This document shows, in pieces, positions 55,880 through 64,000 of a DNA stretch of 64,000 bases. The first letter of the stretch is position 1; each line of letters opens with the position of its first letter. Source of the stretch: Takakia lepidozioides (taxonomy: Eukaryota > Streptophyta > Takakiopsida > Takakiales > Takakiaceae). The stretch covers positions 15,624,001-15,688,000 of the forward strand of contig CM060731.1 of the NCBI GenBank assembly GCA_030704615.1. The letters are read 5' to 3'. Both the position numbers and the translations under genes were made by a program. The notes under the pieces were generated by a model. It saw nothing but the letters and a program-made list of their open reading frames with translations. It searched no databases and was not told the origin of the DNA.

Positions 55880-56962
55880 CTCCTATATAGTCACCAGTAA
55901 CGGGCGTAACTAAGAGCCACTTCGCCTCGCGGCTACTGCCCCCTCTTGGGGATGGGCCCTATCTAAGCTGCCTAGGATAATAACTTAGCACCCAACAACA
56001 GTTCCCAGGAAATATTGCCAAATGTGAAAGGAATCCATACCAAATCGTAACAAACTATAAGATTAATCAGATAAGCCTTGAAATCAGCGGCCCAAGATAA
56101 CCAGCATTCCAAATTGTAATGAGCTATGAAATCACATAAGCCTCAAAATCAGCAGCCCCGGACAACAACATACCAAATTGTGACGAACTATGATTATTCC
56201 CAAGTATAAGCCTCAAAATCAGAGTCCCCCAATAACCAGCATACCAAATTGTTGTGAACTACCTATGTATGATTCCTAAGCCTAGAAATGTCCGATCTGG
56301 AGTACAAAATGCAGATAAACCAGAACCCACTGAGGGGGGAGGAGATGAAAAAAAAAGGGTTAAGTGTTAAGTACCTGGATTATATAAGGAAATACACAAC
56401 TCCACAATTCAACTGAGTCTTGTTCATTCCACACAAACAAAGGAAACAAGACTTGTTCAGTCCACAAAACAAAGGAAACAAGACCACACAAACAAAGAAA
56501 ACAAGACTTGTTCATTCATTCAACACAAAGAAAACCAGGGGCAGATGGAGATGGAGAGGGAGAGGGCCCACCTGGGCTTGGGCTGGCATGGCACTCATAA
56601 AGAGGGAGGGCGCTCGTGGAAGAAGACGGGTCAGGTAGCAAAGCGTGTCCGTGCAGCGGCGGCGTTGAATCCGGCGCACCGGGGTTATTATGCCCCACAG
56701 CGATCCACTACCTACCGACCTGCTTGTCAGATGCAAAAGTCTTCCTGCTCTGCAAGATGCCATCGGTGGCATGGACGAACGACTGAGGACGGAGCAGTGA
56801 TCTCGTGCTGCAACCGACCTCCGACTTCTCCTTGAGTTACGGCAAACTTTGAGGAGCTGCCATGGCTTGGTGGGGGTTGTAGCAAGTATTGAAGGAGGAG
56901 CTCTTGCATAATTTCACCTCTCGTGATGGAAGTCCACTGTTGGACGCAAATGTGCGAGTAGG
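55880..56962. other. Upstream region with short repeats
   Basis: Three imperfect copies of AACAAAG.AAACAAGAC plus TTGTTCA occur at 56430-56530, and AATTGT.A.GAACTA-type repeats at 56040-56270. No gene is supported; the open frames at 56512-56835 lack features. Confidence 0.4.
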
Positions 56963-57225
56963 AAACAAACACTGAAATTTCGATACAATCAACAACGTAA
57001 CTTGTTCTGACCACTATTGTACCCTAACAAACACTGCACGTTATGCTGCAATCAAAATCCCCAAATAGACATATGGCCACACTTACTTCTCCACTGCAAC
57101 CACAACTCCTCAAGTTTCTCATTTCACATCAGATGGTTTAACCTCATTGATCATCAATGCAGGCACGTGCACCACCGTTCTCAGCCGTGTGGGGGCCACA
57201 TGCAGTCGCTATATGTTCAGAACCT

Positions 57226-57355
57226 TGTACATGTCTACTGCGGCTTGGTTGATTGGTGAAGACTTCGGTGTAACCTCTTAGTACTACTCACTTCTGTCTG
57301 TTTCTCTGGCGGTGAGGCATCTCTACGCCTCTTCTGGCGCGTCTCCACCTCAGTA
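57226..57355. repeat. Dispersed repeat of about 130 bp (copy 3 of 3)
   Basis: Part of segmental duplication copy B; matches 18335-18470. Confidence 0.8.
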
Positions 57356-58382
57356 TCGGGCTCTACATATCTGATACTGTGGATGCGAGAAGCTTATGGG
57401 TTGAAAGTGAAGCTCTGAATTGATGTATCATTGACCCTCAACAGCAGCATTGCTCCTGATGCTCCTTAGAGCTTGTACTCTGAAAGAGGGTTGGTTCAGG
57501 TTTCTCCTTGTCGCAGTTGCAAGATACTTAACATGCTACATCGAAATCGCGAGATTCCTCCAACTCTGCTATCAATCTTGCACCTAAATTTGTTGAGGTT
57601 AGTTTCTCTTGGTCATGATCTGAGGCATACTGGGACTTGCAGAGTAAAGGGTGGTGGGAGGGTATATGTTGTACTCGAGATCTTCATCCTTGAGATTCAT
57701 AAGCGACTGAAGGTCTTGCTAGGCCCGGGGTCCAGGATGAGAGAAGAACTTCCGGTTTCTCTTTCTATGGCTTTGTATTTTAGATGGACTAGGCTCGAGC
57801 GAGGAGAGGGATGACGACCGCGGGAGCAGCCAGTCATCCTCAAGCTAGGTTGCTCATGAATCAGAATTGACGGATATGTAGGAACACTTCGCTTCATGGA
57901 AAGAAAAATCCTGAGCGATCTTCCGAGAGTTGCAACTCCGTGAACTCTTAGAGATGGGTGCAAAATGTTTTCAAAGTCTCGGGTTCGGTGTGGAGGATGA
58001 ACCCACATGCGATGATGTGTGCAGAACTTATAATGGGATCATGACATACTCGAATGGTGTCACCGAATCTGAATCAAGCTAGCGAAAGTCTCATCCTCAA
58101 GACTACTGCACAACTGGGGATTTGGACCCTGACATGTATCCAGATTTCGGACGTCAGATGCGCCTACGGGAATCAAAATTTGCAGGCAGAATTAGACGAG
58201 AATTAGACGTGCGATACGGCATGCTTGTGCAGAATTCTGATACTCGGTAGCTGGAGCTGCATTACAAAGTGTCGGCCGGCAAATTGGTCTACAGAATGCA
58301 CATATGTAGGCATTCTACTGCATAGCCAATGTACGCACGGACTTTTGAAGTCGGTAGACGCTCCTCGTCGGGGGCATTACCA

Positions 58383-61026
58383 ATGGGAAGACGTCGGCAG
58401 ATTGATTTGCTCGCGGTGCTCTTACTGGCGACATGCCTGGTGTTCCCCGTACCTTGTCAGTCGTCGCCAAGCAACATGCCGTTGAACTCCACACTACAGG
58501 CAAGCTTGAATGCGACTTTGTTGTCACCTGGTGGAGTATTTGAGCTGGGATTTTACGCTGGGATGCGGTCAAAGTCAGCCTCCACCGTTTACACGCTTGC
58601 AATCTGGTACGCCCAGACATCTCCTGTGAAGACAGTGGTGTGGATGGCAGACAGATCTATGAACCTGAGCAACAACGCCACTCTAACATTGTCTGAACAA
58701 GGAGAGCTTCAGGTGTACGATGGCAACTTGGCTCCGCAACTCATGTGGACTTCCAATACAACAAATGTAAGCCGAGGATGATCCAGTTCGTATTTCGTGC
58801 CATTTTCCTGCAACCAAATGTCTGTCTGGGTTGTCTGGGGCGATTGCAAAACTAATACTGCTCAAAAAGTTTCTAGTCCCGACTGATTCTCTTAGACTGT
58901 GGGTTGTGCAGTTGAATGTGAGCCAGGCCGTCATGTTGGATACGGGGAACCTTGTCCTCCTCAACATAAGCAACAGTATCGCGTGGCAGAGCTTCGACAG
59001 CCCCACAGACACTCTCTTGCCAGGCCAGCCGTTTGTCGCAGCCGCCAACATAACCATGTTCGCATGGCAGAAACGCGGAGACTGGACCAAAAGTTTATAC
59101 TCGTTGAACTGGACCAGTGACTACAATCTCGATGCCTCCTGGCAATCTCCTTATCCCGGCTGGTCTAACTCAGTTGGTCCCAGCTATTGGAGCTTTTCGA
59201 CACCTTCCTTGTCCGCCGATTTGACATCCGAGGGTGTTTTCCAGGCAACCAATGCGACAGGAAATGTGACTGTGATAGGAACGAGCAGCGACGTGGGGTT
59301 GAAGAGTCGTCTACGACGGGTCACATTCGATTATGATGGCAACCTGCGCATGTACAGCTGGTTTGTTGGGAACTCCACAGAGTGGAGTATTGTGTGGGAA
59401 GCGATTACCGACATCTGCACCGTGTATGGAGAATGCGGTCCTTTCGCGATCTGCATAGCCGGAGGACAGTGTGAATGTCCTTCCGGGTTTCAGTTTGTTG
59501 ATGCCAATGACACCACCCAAGGGTGCACGCGGATCAAAAGCATTTCTCTTTGCAGCGCCGTCGACCAGGCTATGACTCTTGTGGAGTCTGTCGACTATCC
59601 CAATGGTGGTGATTACAACTACTATGGGAATGTGGACTTAAGTACCTGCATAGATCTATGCTTAAGCTCATGCTTCTGTCAAGCTTGTACAGTGACGACA
59701 CCAAATTCAAATGGGAATTATAGTTGTTGGCACAAGAAGGACTTCCTCCTCGACGGTCAATACAATAACGCACGCACCACCTACATACGAATGGCTCAGA
59801 CACATCACGGCCTCCCGTCTTCGCAGAAACTTGCAATACTGGGCGCAACACTAGGTGCAACGATCGTCTTTCTCGGAGTCTCGTTATGCATAGTTGGGTC
59901 TTTCATTGTCCGCCGAGAGATTAGAACTCGTCGTATCAGAAAGTTGGAAGAAAAATGGAAAGAGTCGCGAGGCACCATCGTAAAATTTACCTACGAAGAG
60001 ATTCGACTCGCGACCAGGAACTTTGCTGAGGAAATTGGGAAAGGGGGTTCTGGATCCGTGTTCAAGGGAGAGATTGGAGACCAGGTGGTTGTTGCCGTGA
60101 AACGATTGGACAAACTGAGCCCCGAGGAAACGGAATTCGTGAATGAGGTCGACACCATAGGACGCATTCACCACGGCAATCTGGTGGACCTCCACGGCTA
60201 CTGTGCTGCGGGCGACCACAGGCTGCTGGTTTACGAGTACATGGAGCGAGGCTCTCTTGACAGGGCCCTTTTCCGAGCTAATGAAAACAACGTACCCATT
60301 CTTGAATGGAGGTCTCGCTTCAAGATCGCTGTCGAGACAGCGAAGGGCCTCGCATATCTGCATGAGGACGTTAGAGGCCAACGCATTATCCACTGCGACG
60401 TCAAGCCTGAGAACATTTTGCTGGATTCCATGTTGTCCGCCAAGGTAGCAGATTTTGGGTTGGCCCGGATCATGAACAAGGACCAGACTCGCACCATGAC
60501 GATAAATATCCGAGGCACTCGTGGCTACGTGGCACCGGAGTGGACTACTGATCACTCCATCACCACCAAAACCGATGTCTACAGCTATGGAATGGTGCTG
60601 CTGGAGATCATCAGCGGCAGGAAGAACTTGAAATTCAACCTCGACAATGCCAATGCCGATGCCGATGCCGCCCCCGACTGGTACTATCCGCTTTGGGCAT
60701 TTTCGAAAGTTGAAATGGGAGCCTTCCTTGAGGTTGTCGATCCATTGCTGTGCGGAATTGTCAACGCTGAGGAGGTCGAAAGAGCTGTGCTGGTGGCGTT
60801 CTGGTGTATCAACGACAAGCCTCATCTGCGGCCTTCCATGGCCAAGGTTGTGCAATTTTTGGAAGGCCATATCCCTGTAGAGCTTCCAGTTCCACGACCC
60901 GTTTTACTAGACGATATGGTCGTTGCTACTGAGAACTTAGACTCCACCTCATTGAAGCTCTCATCGTCCTCTTCCGAGGCCTCACAACAGTTGCGTTTTT
61001 CTGAAGGCCATCCCACTCCCCGCTGA
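58383..61026 (+). CDS. G-type lectin S-receptor-like Ser/Thr protein kinase, copy B
   Basis: Exons 58383-58766 and 58912-61026 flank a 145-nt intron at the same place as in copy A and give 832 residues. All domains of copy A are present and open: signal peptide, bulb lectin, EGF-like and PAN-like cysteines, one membrane span, non-RD kinase (HCDVKPEN, DFG, APEW). Differences include a few substitutions in the lectin part, INIRGTRGYVAPEW for MHIRGTCGYLAPEW in the activation segment, loss of one residue (SDHMSI to TDHSI), an Asn/Ala/Asp-rich insertion near 60650, and a 5-base insertion near the end that changes the C-terminal tail. Probably functional paralogues that are diverging. Confidence 0.92.
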
Positions 61027-61299
61027 CTTCTCCAAATTGGCAGATTTCGACCTGGAAAATGAGTCAGCTACTTGTACAAAGGAATTACGGGGGTAAAGTC
61101 CAAAAATTTCGCCAAAAAGCACCAGTAGTTGAGATTTAGGAGGCTAATTTTGCAGACGTGGACCAGTTACAGCGTGCCACTTGGAATAAAGCCACTTTTT
61201 CTAGCCCTGCCACCTCGTTATTCTCGCCACATGGGCACTGGATAGGATTCACATGTGGCCCGCCAGCGATTTTGTAAAAATGAGAAAACAAACAAATTA

Positions 61300-61445
61300 T
61301 GTTGTCTGTTGATTCCCTGCTGGCATCCGTCGAGAAGGTGGACCCCTTGTGACACCAATTGGTGGATTGAACCCAAAACCACTGGGCTTTAGTTCCACCC
61401 AATCGGGGTGCGAGTCTATGGCCACAAGGCTATGGCAAACAATGT
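61300..61445 (-). mobile_element. tRNA-derived SINE (minus strand), copy B
   Basis: Duplicate of 22745-22905 with the same B-box-like GGGTTCAATCC on the minus strand. Another B-box-like fragment (GGGTTCAATTC, minus) lies near 62025. Confidence 0.5.
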
Positions 61446-61967
61446 CTTATGAGTACATTCTGATTTCGACTAATAATAATATACGACGCTTTCCGAAGGA
61501 AGCGTGATCCTGGTGTCTTCTTTATAGGAGAAGGGTCTCAAGAACTATGATATTTTTCGGTACGTTCTCAATCTCAGAAAGCACTTTGAGATTTTTCTCT
61601 TTGTTATTATCCGCTCCCTCTAGAGCATATTGGCGTGCTTGGCTAAGGCAATGTAATCCACGCCCAGGGAATACCCTGGTACGGAGGGCGGTGCAATCCA
61701 CTTTGGTGGAATGCACTGCCATACCTTTTTTTTGTTGCACCGGCTTTTTGTAGGGCATTCCTCGATATTCGGGCATTCCCTAGGGCTCCCGCCAGTGCCC
61801 TTATATCGAGGAATGCCCTCCACTCTGGGCCTTTCCTTATAGGTAAGGTATTTTGCCAGCGTGGCAAAGACCTTAAGGGGCCGGAAGGTACAGTGCAATC
61901 TACTAACTCTAAGGGACCTAAAAATGAACTAAGAAAAATATCATGGTTCTTTACGCATCTGGTAGGG

Positions 61968-62440
61968 CTATTACTGTCTTCTGGTAGGAAGTCGGACAGT
62001 GGACACTTTTGTGACACCAGTCACTGAATTGAACCCACTACCGGCGCTTCTTTTTTAGGCGAAATGGAGCCTAAAAGCGATAAAAAAACAAAGGGCTACC
62101 ACAGCCCTATGTAAAATCCTAGGAAAAAAAACAAAAAATGCGCCCAAAAAAAGGGGTGTGCGCAAGGGCTGGTGCTAGAAAGCTCCAGGGGAACATGCAA
62201 ATTGCGCCAGAAATACACGTTCCTCACAACCCTACATCTAGTGGCTGTCGTCCCATCGCGCGATCAACGGTAGAGATCTCGCCATGTAGCACGACCTGGA
62301 CCGTTGGATCGCCAGGGTTTTGGCCGCCTCCAGGCCAGGCCGTCGCCACTGCGCACAGCCCTACGGAGCTTCACCATCGCCATCTCTCCTCGCAGCTTGC
62401 TTTCAAAATTTTGCCTAAGATCTTTATACTGTAGTTTTTT
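61968..62440. other. Start of the DNA unique to copy B
   Basis: No gene supported. The open frame 62138-62434 has no features. Confidence 0.35.
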
Positions 62441-62449
62441 TTAGTGCCA

Positions 62450-63060
62450 TATTACTCTTTCGCATCGGGCTCTGGTACCTTGCTATTTGAAATTGAGGTC
62501 GTGATGTTTGCTGGCCCATTGTAGGACTTCTTTGATTAATTAGTTTCAGATTTCAGAGTGTGGGTGGGCTGTCCTGCCTCACTTGGTATCAATTTGTTCC
62601 ACCATCCTCAACAGTGCCACCTTGCTACTTGCTATGGTTTTTGCTGGCCATCTTTGGACTTCTTTGATTAATTATTTTAGATTTGAGATTGTGAGTGGGC
62701 TGCCATGCCTACATGGGTACGAGTTTGCTCCTTCAAATTGCACTATGGTGTCACTTTGTTATTTGATATTGAGGCGATGCTTACTGCCCATTAACACTTG
62801 ACCAATTTTTCATACTTCAAATTTTAAATAGAGTTGATTAATTATTTTAGATTTCATATTGTGAGTGGGCTGCCATGCCTACCATTGGTACGAGTTTGCT
62901 CCTTCAAATTAGACTATGGTGTCACTTTGTTATTTGATATTGAGGCCATGATGTTTGCTGGCCCAGTTTAAGACTTGATCAGTAAATTTCAGATTTCAGA
63001 TTTTAAATAGACTGGTATGCATTAGGCAATGGTGACACTTTGCTACTTGAGATTAGGCTC
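62450..63060. repeat. Diverged tandem repeat, units of about 170-200 bp
   Basis: Three to four units share TTTGCTGGCC, GACTTCTTTGATTAATTA, TTTTAGATTT.A.ATTGTGAG, TGGGCTGCCATGCCTAC and GAGTTTGCTCCTTCAAATT. Confidence 0.75.
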
Positions 63061-63364
63061 TAGTGCCAGCAAATGCACTTCGACTATGGCATTGTAGCCA
63101 CATTGCAACAATATGTGGCCCCTTGTAGCCACTTCTTTATGCCTCAATTTTTATTTGTATTGCCTATCCAATGCATACACAAAATACTCAAATTGCTATA
63201 TTGCATGCAAATTAAATAGCTCGTAGCCAGTTGATTTTTAGCTAAGCATCTATGTCATCGCCACCTTTGCACTTAGCCTTCAAATTTTGTAGTCATTTAT
63301 ACTTCTAAGCCAAAATGACAAAAAAAAGCCATGCCCACGACCACTTCCGAGGTGGTATGTATTA

Positions 63365-63925
63365 GATTAAAGTCTGGCAACGAGGGCTTTACGCAATTCA
63401 AGACTCCATAGCCCCGAGCGCGGTAGCCCCCAGAGGCGTCGGAATCTTGATTCGTGTAAGCCTGAGTTATAGGACTTTAAATCACATAAAAACTGCATTG
63501 TAGACCAAGTGAAAAGAAAACTACCTGCCTATATGCCTCAGATTACGGGCCCAGCCTATGGGCTCCACGGCGTAGCAGAACAAGCGAGATTTTATGCTAT
63601 TTAAAGCCCACCAAAACTACACTAGCTAGGTTTTTACATATTAGGCGGAGTCTTGCGACGAGGGCTTTATGCGATTCAAGATTCCATAGCCCCGAGGCGG
63701 TAGCCAGAGGGCATGGGAATCTCGATTCTCGTATAGCCCAAGTTACAGGACTTTAATTGATGTAAAAATTGCATTGTGGACAGTGTGAAAAGAAAACTAC
63801 CTGTCTATATGCCCCTAACCTCAGATTAGGGACAGCCCATGGGCTCCACGGCATAACAGGACAAGCAGGATTTTATGCTATTTAAAGCCCACCAAAACTC
63901 CACTAGCTAGGTTTTTATGTATAGT
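63365..63925. repeat. Two-copy tandem repeat of about 280 bp
   Basis: Units start near 63370 and 63648. Both contain CGAGGGCTTTA, CCATAGCCCCGAG, GAAAAGAAAACTACCTG, CCCATGGGCTCCACGGC-like and ATTTTATGCTATTTAAAGCC. The end of the second leads into the GGGCATTCC block also found at 23440. Confidence 0.85.
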
Positions 63926-64000
63926 GTAATGCCCTGAGTGGAGGTCATTCCCGGATTTGAGGGCACTGGCAGAGGGCGGTAGCCCGAGGGAAGGCCCGAA

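Larger units (their letters stand above)
56963..61967 (+). repeat. Segmental duplication, copy B
   Basis: Collinear with 16381-23425, with deletions in the LINE part, near 57910 and near 61280. After 61967 the match breaks and resumes at about 63897 (ACTCCACTAGCTA...), so about 1.9 kb of tandem-repeat DNA lies in B but not in A. Confidence 0.9.

Overview
The window is nuclear DNA of a land plant with a large, repeat-rich genome. The evidence is spliceosomal introns with GT..AG ends, a histone H4 of the plant form, a Ran-binding protein 1 gene, a PPR-DYW gene relic, two G-type lectin S-receptor-like kinases, and plant-type copia, gypsy, hAT, PIF/Harbinger and LINE/SINE debris. A piggyBac transposase and a Ty3/gypsy element carrying a cytosine methyltransferase would be unusual in a flowering plant. 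Together with the DYW relic they make a seed-free plant (lycophyte or fern) my best guess, but the sequence does not settle this.

Layout. 1-1.5 kb is the 3' end of a retroposon with a poly(A) tail. 1.8-4.7 kb is a four-exon RanBP1 gene and 5.8-6.1 kb an intact histone H4 gene. 8.0-10.8 kb is a broken PPR-DYW gene with an inverted central part. 11.4-18.3 kb holds SINEs, a long-TIR element of about 3.1 kb, GC-rich tandem repeats and a LINE 3' end. 19.7-22.3 kb is an intact two-exon lectin receptor kinase. 24.5-27.3 kb is a decaying NYN/LOTUS-domain gene. 27.3-41 kb is mostly mobile DNA: a foldback element, a truncated copia element, a hAT MITE with a perfect 8-bp target duplication plus a relative, a LINE fragment, a Harbinger MITE inside a satellite-like repeat, and SINEs. 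41.1-43.7 kb is a frameshifted piggyBac transposon. 43.9-55.3 kb is the main find. 55.5-55.9 kb is the first exon of an unknown gene beside the 5' LTR. 57.0-62.0 kb is a second copy of the receptor-kinase region, and 62-64 kb is tandem repeat.

Main find: an 11.4-kb Ty3/gypsy LTR retrotransposon on the minus strand, bounded by two 327-bp LTRs that are identical base for base. It encodes, in one reading frame interrupted by one UAG, gag - zinc knuckle - aspartic protease - a complete C5 cytosine DNA methyltransferase domain (motifs I, IV, VI, VIII, IX/X) - UAG - reverse transcriptase - RNase H - integrase - PHD finger. The UAG is followed by CAACCA, an exact match to the UAG-CARYYA leaky-stop context, so Pol is probably made by readthrough. 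The element therefore brings a possible DNA-methylation writer and a possible histone-tail reader. Next to the 5' LTR there is no CCA-type tRNA primer site. Instead there is a 16-nt segment perfectly complementary to a stretch inside the LTR, followed by a 10-bp hairpin. A 1.4-kb minisatellite fills much of the leader.

The receptor kinase pair (about 39 kb apart) comes from one segmental duplication. Both copies keep the same 145-nt intron and open frames.
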